Counted from the stretch's first letter, positions 1 through 8,725 are shown. The stretch: 64,000 bases of DNA from an uncultured Gemmatimonadota bacterium (GCA_902826615.1 CADEFN010000010.1:1-64000); one strand, 5' to 3'. Program-made: numbers and translations. Notes: generated by a model from the letters alone, not told the origin.

Positions 1-438
1 ATTGGTGCGTTTGGACCCGGGATTCGGCTCGATCTGCGCCCATCGCACCACGCCGGCCCTGTCGATCAGGAAGTAGGCGCGATTGGAAAATCCCTTGTCC
101 TGCCACAACGTGCCGAACGCCGCCGACGCCTGCCGTCCGAAATCACTCAGCAGCTCGACCTGCATTCCGTACTTGGCCTTGAACTCCTTGAGCGCGTAGG
201 TGGAATCGACACTCAGCGGAAAGACCGCCACGTCGTGCACCATGAACTGCTCATAGCTGTCACGCATCTCGCAGAACTCGGCGGTGCAGACCCCGGAGAA
301 GGCGAACGGAAAGAAGCAGAGGAGTACGTGCTTCGAGCCCCGGAATGACGAGAGGGTCACGGTTTCGCCGCTGGTAGAGGCCAGGGTGAAATCAGGGGCC
401 AGGTCGCCCACCTGCGGGGAGGTCAGAACAGCAGTCAT
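1..438 (-). CDS. Peroxiredoxin (AhpE/BCP-like), C-terminus cut by window edge
   Basis: Translating the minus strand from the ATG at 438 gives 146 uninterrupted codons running off the left edge. The protein has the AhpC/TSA thioredoxin fold opening (GDLAPDFTL) and a peroxidatic-cysteine motif FSGVCTAEFC with Cys51; Cys56 lies five residues later, the spacing of BCP-type atypical 2-Cys enzymes. Such enzymes reduce H2O2 and organic hydroperoxides in the cytoplasm using thioredoxin or a similar donor. The later segment with a D-R-A-G-V-V-R-W-A turn is typical of the family. A zinc-ribbon thioredoxin lies just beyond the neighbouring tRNA gene and is a possible partner, though the two genes are divergent. 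AhpE versus BCP cannot be settled from this fragment. Confidence 0.93.
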   Translation of the reverse strand, partial: MTAVLTSPQVGDLAPDFTLASTSGETVTLSSFRGSKHVLLCFFPFAFSGVCTAEFCEMRDSYEQFMVHDVAVFPLSVDSTYALKEFKAKYGMQVELLSDFGRQASAAFGTLWQDKGFSNRAYFLIDRAGVVRWAQIEPNPGSKRTN

Positions 439-528
439 GAGGCGGAACCGTCGGCCAGACACCTGCGCTCCCCTCCGGCCGACCCGGCGACGAGCGCGCG
501 CGGCACCGCCAGCGGGCCGTGCGGACGA

Positions 529-601
529 TGGAGCGGACCGGGATCGAACCGGCGACCCCCTGGTTGCAAACCAGGTGCTCTCCCAGCTGAGCTACCGCCC
601 C
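529..601 (-). tRNA. tRNA-Ala (anticodon UGC)
   Basis: A full cloverleaf can be folded on the minus strand. It has a 7-bp acceptor stem (GGGGCGG with CCGCTCC, one G-U), D-arm GCTC/GAGC, anticodon stem CCTGG/CCAGG around loop TTTGCAA, and a T-arm with loop TTCGATC closed by GCCGG/CCGGT. The anticodon is TGC, so it is alanine. The discriminator base is A and the CCA end is not encoded. Length is 73 nt. Confidence 0.97.
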
Positions 602-756
602 CAAAAACTTGCGACGTGCAAGGTAATCGGTCGGGATGGACAGCCCAACCCAAGGGCATCCTCCGGCGAAATCCGATTGCGCGCCAACCGCCCCACCGTA
701 CCTTGCCCAACGGGCCCCGTTGCCCTCCGTGTAGCGTCCCGCGTCCACCCGTCCCC

Positions 757-1200
757 ATGCCCTCCCTCACCCTCCGCTGCCAGTTCTGCGACACCTGGAA
801 TCGCGTGGACGCCGAGAAGGCCGCCCAGCGCCCCAAATGCGGTCAGTGCTCCCGGTTTCTGCTGCTCGACCGTCCCTACCCTCTTTTCGAGGATTCCTTC
901 GCCCGCACCATCGCCGAGGCTGAGGTCCCCGTTTTCGTCGACTTCTATGCGGACTGGTGCGGGCCCTGCAAGCAGATGGCACCCGCCGTCGACGAACTTG
1001 CCTTGCGACACGTGGGCAAGGTGCTCATCGCCAAACTCGACACCGACCGGGCGCAGGCCACGAGCCAGGGGTTGGGCATTCGGGGTATCCCGACGGTGAT
1101 TGTCTTCAAGGAGGGGAAAGAGGCGGCACGGGCCAGCGGCGCCATGCCCGTGGCCGAGCTGGAGAAACTGCTTCTCGCCGCCGCCACGCGAGACTCGTGA
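757..1200 (+). CDS. trxC: Thioredoxin 2-like protein with N-terminal zinc ribbon
   Basis: A 147-residue thioredoxin of the TrxC (thioredoxin 2) type. The N-terminus carries two CxxC pairs (Cys8/Cys11 and Cys28/Cys31) expected to bind zinc. The thioredoxin domain follows, with active site WCGPC (Cys68, Cys71) and the cis-proline segment G-I-P-T. It is a cytoplasmic disulfide reductase; in other bacteria TrxC responds to oxidative stress and its zinc ribbon tunes redox behaviour. The reading frame is open further upstream to 616, but the ATG at 757 is chosen because it starts four residues before the first conserved segment and gives the usual family length. It stands alone, convergent with the downstream kinase gene. 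Confidence 0.93.
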   Translation: MPSLTLRCQFCDTWNRVDAEKAAQRPKCGQCSRFLLLDRPYPLFEDSFARTIAEAEVPVFVDFYADWCGPCKQMAPAVDELALRHVGKVLIAKLDTDRAQATSQGLGIRGIPTVIVFKEGKEAARASGAMPVAELEKLLLAAATRDS

Positions 1201-1211
1201 GGCGGGGTATT

Positions 1212-1227
1212 GATCCGCGGCCGGATC
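1212..1227. terminator. Possible weak bidirectional hairpin between convergent genes
   Basis: The 28-nt gap between the convergent thioredoxin and kinase genes holds a 6-bp inverted repeat, GATCCG and CGGATC, around a 4-nt loop. No U-tract follows on either strand, so terminator function is only a positional guess. Confidence 0.3.
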
Positions 1228-1228
1228 G

Positions 1229-2713
1229 CTACCTCGTGGGCGGCGCCTGGCGCGCGTCCATCAGCCCCTGACCAAAGGCGTCCGCCACGGCGGCGGCAAT
1301 CTCGGACTGCGCGCGCAGCAGGTCGCCATCTTCGCTGTCGTACACGTCTGACCAGACGGCAAACCCATCGCGTGCATTCACCAGGCGCACCGTCACCCGC
1401 ACGAGGTTCTCGCCACGCTGGACGGTGCCTTCCACATACAGCGACACACCAAGCCGCTGCGCCACCGCGCCTAACGTGCGCTCCTCTCGCATCGCGGCTT
1501 CAGCGGCCGTGCGTGAGGCCACGCGCACCCGAGGCAAACCGGCAAAAGCATTGGTGAGTGCCTCGGTCATGCCTTCCGCGATATAGGCATCGCCCGAGTC
1601 GGCGGACACACTGACCAGCGGGAAGACCGCGATCCCCAGTCCGCCGGACGCAACAAGTGGCTGTGCGGGTATCGCGGCTGGTGTTTCTCGCCGTGCTACG
1701 CGCGCCCCAAGTGCCACGGCGGCTGCGAGGGCGGCGACGGCACCAACCCATTGCCAGCGGCGCCGGCGACGCAAACTGCGGATGCTGATACTCGGGTTGG
1801 CCGAGGAGGCCACTTCCCCACTCACCACCGAGGGATCGTCGAGGGCGGCGAGGAGTTCGTCGGCGCTCTGTACGCGGTCTTCGGGGAGCCGGGCCAGGCA
1901 GCGTGCCACCAGTGCATTGAGTGCCTCCGTCACCCCGGGACGATGCTGGGCGACCGGCTCTGCATCCGCGATGAGCCGTGCCGACATCTGCTCGGCCACC
2001 GACCCGCGCGCAAAGGGCGCCCGGCCTACCAGCATCTCCCACGCCGTCACGCCAACCGCGTAGAGGTCTGCCCGGTGGTCGACGGCCGGATCGCCAGCCA
2101 CCTGCTCCGGTGCCATGTAGGCGGGCGTGCCTAACGACATCCCGACCCCGGTGAGGGTGCCATGGGGATGCCGGTCCGATGCCCGCGCGGTGGCAAGGGC
2201 CTTGGCCACGCCGAAATCGGCCACCATGGCCGCGCCACCGGCAAGGAGCACGTTGTCGGGCTTGATGTCGCGATGGACGATGCCGCGGGAGTGCGCAAAG
2301 GCCAGGGCCCTGGCGATGTCGCGGAGAATCGCCACCGCGTTAGGCACCGATACCGTCCCTTCGCGGCGCAGCAGCGCCCGCAGCGACTCCCCCTCGACGT
2401 ACGGCATCACGAAGTACGGGAGCCCGTCAGCCTCGCCGGCGGCAATCACCCCGACGATGTTGGGGTGCTGCAGATTGGCCGACACGAGCACTTCGCGACG
2501 GAACCGCTCCCGCGACACACCCTCGAGCACATCTTCACGCAGCACCTTCACCACCACACGACGGCCGAGTGCGACGTCCTCCGCCACAAAAACCCGGGAC
2601 ATTCCCCCGCCACCGAGCTCGCGCTCGATCAGGTAGGCAGAGCCCAGCGCCCCCTGCACTCTGGCGGCGAGGGGGTTCTGGTCGGAGGCGGTGGGCAGAC
2701 TATCAGGTGCCAT
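1229..2713 (-). CDS. Transmembrane Ser/Thr protein kinase with C-terminal TolB-like domain
   Basis: A 494-residue protein. Residues about 25-290 form a Hanks-type kinase: Gly-rich loop GGGGMSRVFVA, ATP-site Lys56, catalytic loop HRDIKPDN (Asp149), DFG at 166-168, and APEQ with the D-x-R-A-D-L-Y-A-V segment. All catalytic residues are intact. A basic stretch (RRRRRW) and a single Ala/Leu-rich membrane helix at about 315-337 follow. The last 140 residues resemble the TolB N-terminal/FlgO-like domain (I-A-V-F-P, then E-G-M-T-E-A-L and V-E-G-T-V-Q-R-G), which should face the periplasm. This layout is common in Gemmatimonadota and Acidobacteriota and points to a sensor kinase in the inner membrane. 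The ligand and substrates are unknown. Confidence 0.95.
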   Translation of the reverse strand: MAPDSLPTASDQNPLAARVQGALGSAYLIERELGGGGMSRVFVAEDVALGRRVVVKVLREDVLEGVSRERFRREVLVSANLQHPNIVGVIAAGEADGLPYFVMPYVEGESLRALLRREGTVSVPNAVAILRDIARALAFAHSRGIVHRDIKPDNVLLAGGAAMVADFGVAKALATARASDRHPHGTLTGVGMSLGTPAYMAPEQVAGDPAVDHRADLYAVGVTAWEMLVGRAPFARGSVAEQMSARLIADAEPVAQHRPGVTEALNALVARCLARLPEDRVQSADELLAALDDPSVVSGEVASSANPSISIRSLRRRRRWQWVGAVAALAAAVALGARVARRETPAAIPAQPLVASGGLGIAVFPLVSVSADSGDAYIAEGMTEALTNAFAGLPRVRVASRTAAEAAMREERTLGAVAQRLGVSLYVEGTVQRGENLVRVTVRLVNARDGFAVWSDVYDSEDGDLLRAQSEIAAAVADAFGQGLMDARQAPPTR

Positions 2714-2828
2714 CGTCTATTGGACAACGCTCGCACACCGAGGGATGCTTGGGTAGGCGCCACGGCGGGGAGGCGGGCGTCCAGCACCGCCCCACGGGCA
2801 ATTCCACTCCGCGCCGTGGCCCACCTGA

Positions 2829-3818
2829 TCAGGGCGTCTCGAGATTGATCCCGATCCAGTCCCAGGCTCCCTCCTGCGGAGGGATCGCCGACGCGGTCGC
2901 GGACCCGGGAATGAAGAGAAGACTTGCAGGTCCGATGGTCTCCACCGGCGACATGCCGAAGAGGGGCTGATACCTGCGGGGCTCCTTCATTCGCAGGGCC
3001 TTGCCGTTGCCCGTAACCGTTAGGCGGTAGCGACCCAGCGGCAGGTTGTGCACACGCAGTTCACCCGAACTGCCGAGTGTCTTGCGGATGATGATGGTTT
3101 GTCCGGCGGTCCCGCCGAGCATCGGCCCCTCGGGCGTGAGTGTGATCTCGACCGTGGTCCCTCCTCGCAGCGCGAACGGTGGTGCATTGTCGTCATCCGC
3201 TTCGGCACCATACCAGGTGAAGAAGAGCGCGCCTCCATAAAATGACGACGGGAGATGCGGGCTCTGCTGCACTTTTTCCCGGCTGGTCACCCCGTAGGGA
3301 AAGAGGACGAAGTGCTCGACTGCCCCGTCTTCCGTGACAAAGGCGTCGAGTGAGCCATCGGCGGGATGCAGCGAGAGCGCGGCAACACCCCCTCCCCACT
3401 CGATCGAGTGGCCCGCGTTGTAGAACTGAGCGATGCCCTTGGGGAGCTTGATCTCGTAGTACCCGGCGGCGTCGGTCCTGGCCTGCGCCGACGTGTAGTA
3501 TCCGGCGAGGTACGATGTACGAAGTCCGATCTCGGCTCCCGCGAGTGGTTTGCCGCTCCAGTCCCTGGCGTACCCTCGCACGACTCCGGGCTTGGGGTCG
3601 AGTCGCGGAAAATCCGGGAGCCGCGGGGTGTCTGTCCCCATGACGTTGACCCATGACGTCATGGAGTCGACGACTACGATACGTGCTGCCGGCGGTGTGG
3701 GGATCGGAGTCTCAGTGGGCACCGGGGCCACAACATCAGCCCCTGGCTGCGCGTCCGCGCACGCGACCGACATGGTGGCCGCAACGAAGAACGAAAGAAG
3801 CAAGGATGGCGTCTTCAT
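2829..3818 (-). CDS. Secreted protein with carboxypeptidase-regulatory-like domain, function unknown
   Basis: A 329-residue exported protein. The N-terminus (MKTPSLLLSFFVAA) is a signal peptide; the sequence S-V-A-C at about residue 20 is a weak lipobox, so it may be a lipoprotein. Residues about 80-130 (V-R-G-Y-A-R-D-W-S-G-K-P-L-A-G-A, then A-G-Y-Y-E-I-K-L-P-K-G) match the prealbumin-like CarboxypepD_reg fold often found as a beta-sandwich in surface proteins. A second beta-rich segment near the C-terminus ends in R-Y-R-L-T-V-T. No catalytic motif is visible. It is transcribed divergently from the DsrE-like gene across a 185-nt spacer. Confidence 0.72.
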   Translation of the reverse strand: MKTPSLLLSFFVAATMSVACADAQPGADVVAPVPTETPIPTPPAARIVVVDSMTSWVNVMGTDTPRLPDFPRLDPKPGVVRGYARDWSGKPLAGAEIGLRTSYLAGYYTSAQARTDAAGYYEIKLPKGIAQFYNAGHSIEWGGGVAALSLHPADGSLDAFVTEDGAVEHFVLFPYGVTSREKVQQSPHLPSSFYGGALFFTWYGAEADDDNAPPFALRGGTTVEITLTPEGPMLGGTAGQTIIIRKTLGSSGELRVHNLPLGRYRLTVTGNGKALRMKEPRRYQPLFGMSPVETIGPASLLFIPGSATASAIPPQEGAWDWIGINLETP

Positions 3819-4003
3819 AAAGAGGTAGGCGAGTTGGTCTCACGCGCTGCTCTCTGGTGTGGCAAGCGCGCGCAGGAACGATGTGATCGTGACTCATGAG
3901 CCTGCGTGGGTCGATCGACTCATCGGGTGAGTTGGAGTGAGCCCCTCGTGCCGACGCGCCACGGCTCTCAGATTTCTGAATCCTTCCACGACCGGGGCAC
4001 CTC

Positions 4004-4681
4004 ATGTCCGACCGCCGATCCTTCCTTTCCAGACTCAGCGCTGGTGCAGCCGCCTTTTCCGCCGCGGTGGCTGGTGCGCCTGTCGCTGCTGGCGCGCAAC
4101 CAACGAAGTGGAGCGGTGCGCGGCATCCTCAGGATGACTGGATGGACGCGCTCCCCGGCAAGCACCGCTTTTTCTACGACTCTACCTCGGCAACGGGTGC
4201 AGGTGACGCCATCACCTTTGCCACGAACTTCTACGTCGCCAACAAGAGCGGCTACGACCTGGGCGACAAGGATCTCGCCGTGATCCTTTGCCTGCGGCAC
4301 TGGTCGACGCCCTTCGCATGGACCGACGAGATGTGGGCGAAGTACGGTGCCCCGATCTCGGAACGTATCAAGTTCGTGGATCCCAAAACGCAGGCACCTC
4401 CGGTCGTCAACGTGTACCGCAAGAAGGACTACGGGATGCAGCTCCCCAACCGCGGCACCACGCTCGACGTGCTCATTGATCGCGGGGTGCACTTTGCGGT
4501 GTGTGACATGGCCACCCGCGCGTACTCGGGAGTCATTGCTGGCAAACTCAGCCTCAAGGCCGACGAGGTGTACGCCGAACTCAAGAGCAATTCCATCCCG
4601 AATTGCCACTATGTATCGGCCGGTATTGTCGCCGTGAATCGGGCGCAGGAACGAGGCTACGCCTTGGCGTGGATGGGCTGA
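4004..4681 (+). CDS. Tat-exported DsrE/DsrF-like protein
   Basis: A 225-residue protein starting with a twin-arginine signal (DRRSFLSRL, then an Ala-rich core ending near A-G-A-Q). The mature part looks like the DsrE fold: an N-terminal segment with A-T-N-F-Y-V-A-N, a long central helix/strand alternation, one cysteine in G-V-H-F-A-V-C-D-M, and the family-like ending Y-V-S-A-G-I-V-A-V-N-R-A-Q-E-R-G-Y. DsrE proteins carry persulfide sulfur, but many exported members have no known role. Tat export implies that the protein folds before transport. It is a single gene, separated from the downstream permease by 156 nt. The family call is based on the C-terminal pattern and is moderate. Confidence 0.7.
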   Translation: MSDRRSFLSRLSAGAAAFSAAVAGAPVAAGAQPTKWSGARHPQDDWMDALPGKHRFFYDSTSATGAGDAITFATNFYVANKSGYDLGDKDLAVILCLRHWSTPFAWTDEMWAKYGAPISERIKFVDPKTQAPPVVNVYRKKDYGMQLPNRGTTLDVLIDRGVHFAVCDMATRAYSGVIAGKLSLKADEVYAELKSNSIPNCHYVSAGIVAVNRAQERGYALAWMG

Positions 4682-4805
4682 GGTCCTCGACCGTGCGGTG
4701 TCCGAATCCGGGCACCGCATCCCGGGGTCGAACACATGTCACTTCCCACCGATTGCCGTAACCAATTTGACGGCAACGAGTTCGACCGTGGCACGTGCGT
4801 TGCCT

Positions 4806-4829
4806 TGTAGGGAGGGATTCCTCCCTACA
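4806..4829. promoter_or_regulatory. 24-bp palindrome just upstream of the ADOP permease gene
   Basis: A perfect inverted repeat, TGTAGGGAGG-GATT-CCTCCCTACA, ends 8 nt before the permease ATG. Overlapping its right arm is TACACT (4826-4831), a fair -10-like hexamer. If that hexamer is used, the transcript would start at or very near the ATG, giving a leaderless message, and the palindrome would sit on the promoter as an operator. A 5' UTR hairpin is the alternative. Confidence 0.5.
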
Positions 4830-4837
4830 CTACGCGA

Positions 4838-7243
4838 ATGACCGGATTCTGGGCTGACCTCGTTCACGCGGTACGGCGCCTCGCCGCCGCTCCTGGCTTC
4901 ACGATTGCCGCCGTCCTCTCGATCGGCATCGGGCTCGGCGCGAACACGGCCGTGTTCACCGTGGCCAACGAACTCCTGCTCAAGCCCCTTGCCGTGCCGC
5001 GGTCAGGAGAACTCGTTCGGATCTACCGCAACGAGCACTCCCCGCTGACCGGGCGAATGCTCCGCGAGGCACAGTCTGCTCAGTCATTTGCGCACGTATT
5101 CGGCGAGACCTCATTTGGCGGCGCACTCGCCGTGGACAACGCCGAGCCCGAGCGCGTCAGAGTCTCACTGACCAGCGACAACTTCTATCAGGGCCTGGCA
5201 GTCGTTCCCGTTGCCGGGAGGCTTTTCATCGGCGACTCGACCGCGAGTGGTGCCGAGCTCGTGCTCACGCACGAATTCTGGCTACGACGATTCGGCGGAA
5301 CGTCGGAGGTGATTGGCAAGTCGGTTCGCCTCAACAACCAGACGTTCACGGTGATCGGTGTTGCCCCTCCAGGCCGAGGCACCACCGTTATGGGCTGGTG
5401 GGCAGACGTGGTGGTGCCAGCGCGCGACGCGAGGGCGGTAGCCGGTGTGCCTGTCGATTCGATCGGCGGCAGGTTTTACACCTCGGCGAGACTCGCTGCG
5501 GGCCGAACGATGGACGACGCAGATTCGGAGCTCCAGCTGATCGGCTCAAGGATTATGGCCTCCGATACCGCACTGCGGCGCCTGACACTGGTCACGCGTC
5601 CCGCGCGAGGGGTAACGGAGGAGATGCGTACCCCTGCGGCAGTCGCGTCGGCCTTTCTGGGAGCCATCGCGCTGCTGGTGTTGATCATGGCCGCCACCAA
5701 CGTCGGCAACCTGATGCTGGCCCGAAACGCCGCGCGGCAACGCGAACTGGGGGTTCGGGTGGCGTTAGGCGCGTCCCGGAGTCGCCTGCTTCGACTGCTC
5801 CTCGCCGAATCGATGGTCCTGGCCACACTGGCGGCCGGGGTGGCCTGGTTGATTGCCACCTGGGTGACGACCTCTCTCCCCGGCGTACTTCCTCAGGACG
5901 CCGAGGTGCGCTTCAACCTGTCGCCAGATTGGCGTGTGTTCGTCGGGACCATCGCGGCCACTGGAATGGCGATTCTGCTCTTCGGCCTGATCCCCGCGCG
6001 GGTTGCGCTGCGGCGTGATGTGGCGGTCGACATCAAGGAAGGCTCGGCCATTGGGCGAGGTGCGGCCGGTACGAGTACCCGACGGCGCTTCCTGATGGTG
6101 CAGGTCGCGTTGTGTGCCTTGCTCCTGGCTACCGGTTCGTTGTTTGTGCGAAGCCTCGCCAACGCAGGCAGTGTCGACATCGGCTTCCGTCCACAGGGTA
6201 TCGTGACCGCCTGGGTCGACGTCGGCGGGCGCTCCATGACGCCGACGCAGCAGGTGCAGTTCTTCGAGCGTCTGCTCGCGGATGTGCGGGAATCGCCCGG
6301 CGTGGCCGCAGTAACGTACTCCCGCGTACCGGAGCTCACCGGCTCCAACTCCGAAACCGAGCTGCACACGGATGCCATGCCAGCGGACGCGCCCGTTCGC
6401 CGCAGCTACTTCAACACCGTGGGCGCCGACTACCATGGCACGTTAGGCATTCCTCTTGTGAAGGGGCGCGACTTCGCCACAACCGATGGGCCCGAGAGCC
6501 CCCGCGTGGCAATCGTCAATGAGACCTTCGCCGCGCGCGAGTGGCCGGGGGAGGACCCGCTCATACATCGAGTGAGCTTTGAGGGAGCGCAGGGGCCATG
6601 GTACCAGGTCATTGGCGTCTCCCGCAACGTGCGGTACCACACGTTAGGTGAGGGCCCAAAAGCCTTCGTCAGCGTGCCACACACCCAGTCGCCATCGAGT
6701 GAGCTCATCGTCGAGGCTCGGGTCGCTGCCGGTGCCAGCGAACGTGATGTCATGCAGCGGATCACCAGCCTGGTCCGTGGCATCGATCCACTGGTCGCCC
6801 CTCCACGCACCCAGCCCCTGGTCGACATGCAAAAGCTGGCACTGCTCCCAGCCCGTGCCGGCGCCGCCATTCTCGGCGGCATCGGGGCCATCGCCTTCGT
6901 ACTGGCTGCCGTCGGAGTTGGCGGGGTCGCCGCCTACACGGTCGCCCAGCGCAGGCGGGAGATCGGCGTCCGCATGGCACTCGGCGCGTCCCCTGCCTCC
7001 CTCCTTCGTGGCCTGCTGCACGAGACCTGGACGACCGTCGTCCGCGGGGCAGTCGTCGGACTTGTCCTTGCTGTCGGTGTCGGCCGACTGCTGGCCTCAC
7101 AACTCTACGGGGTTTCCTTCGCCGACCCCGTCACCTTCGCGGTTGTGCCGGTGTTACTCCTGGTGCTGGCCGTCGCGGCCGCCTTTGTCCCTGCCAGTCG
7201 CGCATTACGCGTCTCGCCAATCGAGGCGTTGCGAGCGGAGTAG
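4838..7243 (+). CDS. ADOP-type FtsX/MacB permease (orphan ABC permease)
   Basis: An 801-residue inner-membrane protein made of two tandem MacB/FtsX units. It opens with a short amphipathic stretch and TM1 followed by G-L-G-A-N-T-A-V-F-T-V, the signature start of acidobacterial duplicated orphan permeases. The first periplasmic core domain covers about residues 50-260, then FtsX helices with R-N-A-A-R-Q-R-E-L-G-V-R at about 300. A second periplasmic domain spans about 450-650 and the second FtsX set carries R-R-R-E-I-G-V-R-M-A-L-G-A-S near 710. No ATPase gene lies next to it, as expected for ADOP. It may take part in export or envelope lipoprotein handling, but no substrate is established. The palindrome at 4806-4829 may control it. 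Confidence 0.93.
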   Translation: MTGFWADLVHAVRRLAAAPGFTIAAVLSIGIGLGANTAVFTVANELLLKPLAVPRSGELVRIYRNEHSPLTGRMLREAQSAQSFAHVFGETSFGGALAVDNAEPERVRVSLTSDNFYQGLAVVPVAGRLFIGDSTASGAELVLTHEFWLRRFGGTSEVIGKSVRLNNQTFTVIGVAPPGRGTTVMGWWADVVVPARDARAVAGVPVDSIGGRFYTSARLAAGRTMDDADSELQLIGSRIMASDTALRRLTLVTRPARGVTEEMRTPAAVASAFLGAIALLVLIMAATNVGNLMLARNAARQRELGVRVALGASRSRLLRLLLAESMVLATLAAGVAWLIATWVTTSLPGVLPQDAEVRFNLSPDWRVFVGTIAATGMAILLFGLIPARVALRRDVAVDIKEGSAIGRGAAGTSTRRRFLMVQVALCALLLATGSLFVRSLANAGSVDIGFRPQGIVTAWVDVGGRSMTPTQQVQFFERLLADVRESPGVAAVTYSRVPELTGSNSETELHTDAMPADAPVRRSYFNTVGADYHGTLGIPLVKGRDFATTDGPESPRVAIVNETFAAREWPGEDPLIHRVSFEGAQGPWYQVIGVSRNVRYHTLGEGPKAFVSVPHTQSPSSELIVEARVAAGASERDVMQRITSLVRGIDPLVAPPRTQPLVDMQKLALLPARAGAAILGGIGAIAFVLAAVGVGGVAAYTVAQRRREIGVRMALGASPASLLRGLLHETWTTVVRGAVVGLVLAVGVGRLLASQLYGVSFADPVTFAVVPVLLLVLAVAAAFVPASRALRVSPIEALRAE

Positions 7244-7250
7244 CAGAGGG

Positions 7251-7392
7251 ACGGGACGTACGGGAAGCACGGGAAGCACGGGAAGCACGAGAGGCACGAG
7301 AGGCACGAGAGGCACGTGAGAGCGATGGACCGCCCCCCCGTGCCTCTCGTACTTCCCGTGCTTCTCGTACTTCTCGTACTTCCCGTGCCTCC
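7251..7392. repeat. Inverted arrays of a 9-bp repeat between convergent genes
   Basis: Seven tandem nonamers in one direction (7251-7313: one ACGGGACGT, three ACGGGAAGC, three ACGAGAGGC) face six in the other (7339-7392: CGTGCCTCT, CGTACTTCC, CGTGCTTCT, CGTACTTCT, CGTACTTCC, CGTGCCTCC) across about 25 nt. The arms are imperfect reverse complements and could fold into a hairpin of about 50 bp. The element fills the 153-nt space between the convergent permease and actF genes, a good place for a bidirectional terminator or mRNA-stabilising structure. A related, smaller copy lies at 9381-9479. Confidence 0.9.
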
Positions 7393-7396
7393 GCAG

Positions 7397-8725
7397 TTAC
7401 TCGTGCGCCGGGAGCGGCTCCATCGTGCGGGCATCCACCGGAATCTGCATCTCGTCCCGATACGGCGACGTCATCCACACCACACGCATGCGCGGGAAGG
7501 CGTCCATGAAGGAGAGGTAGCTGAAGCCCCAGAGACCGAGGAAGCCTAACGTGATGCCGACCTCCCAGAGCCCGAACGGCAGCGACGTCGCTTCCAGATG
7601 GGCGTTGGGATAGATCTCGAGATAGCGGTGCATCCAGATGCCGAGCATCGAGCTGAAGGCAAAGAGCGCCATGGTCGGCGTGAAGAGCTTGGGTGCCTTG
7701 CCGAGAAGGCCGAAGAACGGCGCCCCAAAGACCATGAACGCCACCGACACCGACATGTTCACCCAGGGCGCCATCATGCGCAGGCGCAGGAAGTGGGTTT
7801 CCTCGCCGATGTTGCCGTACCAGATCACCAGGAACTGCGAGAAGGTGAGGTAGCCCCAGAAGGCGGTGAAGGCAAAGCAGAGTTTGCCGATGTCGTGCAG
7901 GTGATTCTCCCCGATGATGTCATGGGCGCCGAGGTGATTGCGCCACGCGCGCACGATCAGCGAGAAGACCATCAGGTTCACCAGCCAGCCACCCATGAAC
8001 ACCTGCCAGCCGTACATGGTGGACTGGAAGTGGAAGTCCATCGACATCGAAAGGTCCCAGGCCAGCATCGACCAGCCGAAGCCGAATACGAGGGCCAGGT
8101 AGACGGCCAGCTTGCCCTGCAGCGAGTGCGTGGAGTGCATCTCGCGACGTTCCTCGCCAAACCCGCGGCGCATCCCGTCACGCAGCCCCTTGGCCCAGGA
8201 GGCGCCCCACTCGGGGAGCAGACCGACGTCGACGCGAACCGAGGTCCGGATGTACCAGAGACTGAGCGCCGTGATCAGCCCAAACGCGAAGATGACACGC
8301 GCCGACCAGAACGTCGGGTTGAGCCAGAGGGCCTTTTCCGGGATCGCGATGTGTTCGTGCGTCCACGGGAAGATGTGTCCCTTTCCGAAGAACACGGTGA
8401 CGAGCAGCAACACAAAGGCGATGGGGAGCCAGGCCACCCAGCCTTCCATGAACCGGATGACAGGGCGCGACCAGCGCGCCGTCGTGATGCGCTGCACCGC
8501 CGTGAACATCACCGCCGCCGAGGCGGGGATGGTGAAGAAGAGCCAGTTCACGTGAAACGCCTGCCAGGCCCGGTCTTCACCCATGGCGGCACCGGCGATG
8601 AACACACCGAAGCCGATCACGGCGAGGACCAGGGCAATGGTCTTGAGGTTCTTCGGGACCGGCTTGCCGATCAGACGAACCAGTTCGTCACGTGTTGGCG
8701 CGTGGGACTCGTGATGTCCGCTCAT
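7397..8725 (-). CDS. actF: Alternative complex III, membrane subunit ActF
   Basis: A 442-residue polytopic protein with about ten membrane helices and a short His-rich cytoplasmic start (MSGHHESH). Content, length and position as the last gene of the act operon identify it as ActF, the paralogue of ActC within alternative complex III, the quinol:cytochrome c (or direct oxidase-linked) oxidoreductase that replaces cytochrome bc1. Its start overlaps the actE stop by one base (TGATG), so translation is probably coupled. The operon ends here; the nonamer hairpin array follows. No haem-copper oxidase genes adjoin it, so the electron acceptor must be encoded elsewhere. Confidence 0.93.
   Translation of the reverse strand: MSGHHESHAPTRDELVRLIGKPVPKNLKTIALVLAVIGFGVFIAGAAMGEDRAWQAFHVNWLFFTIPASAAVMFTAVQRITTARWSRPVIRFMEGWVAWLPIAFVLLLVTVFFGKGHIFPWTHEHIAIPEKALWLNPTFWSARVIFAFGLITALSLWYIRTSVRVDVGLLPEWGASWAKGLRDGMRRGFGEERREMHSTHSLQGKLAVYLALVFGFGWSMLAWDLSMSMDFHFQSTMYGWQVFMGGWLVNLMVFSLIVRAWRNHLGAHDIIGENHLHDIGKLCFAFTAFWGYLTFSQFLVIWYGNIGEETHFLRLRMMAPWVNMSVSVAFMVFGAPFFGLLGKAPKLFTPTMALFAFSSMLGIWMHRYLEIYPNAHLEATSLPFGLWEVGITLGFLGLWGFSYLSFMDAFPRMRVVWMTSPYRDEMQIPVDARTMEPLPAHE

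Noticed and set aside
529-601. tRNA-Ala as an integration site
   Set aside because: No integrase, direct repeat of the tRNA 3' end or change in composition was seen nearby.
7251-7392. CRISPR array
   Set aside because: The units are 9 bp and directly adjacent, in both orientations, with no spacers; no cas genes are in the window.
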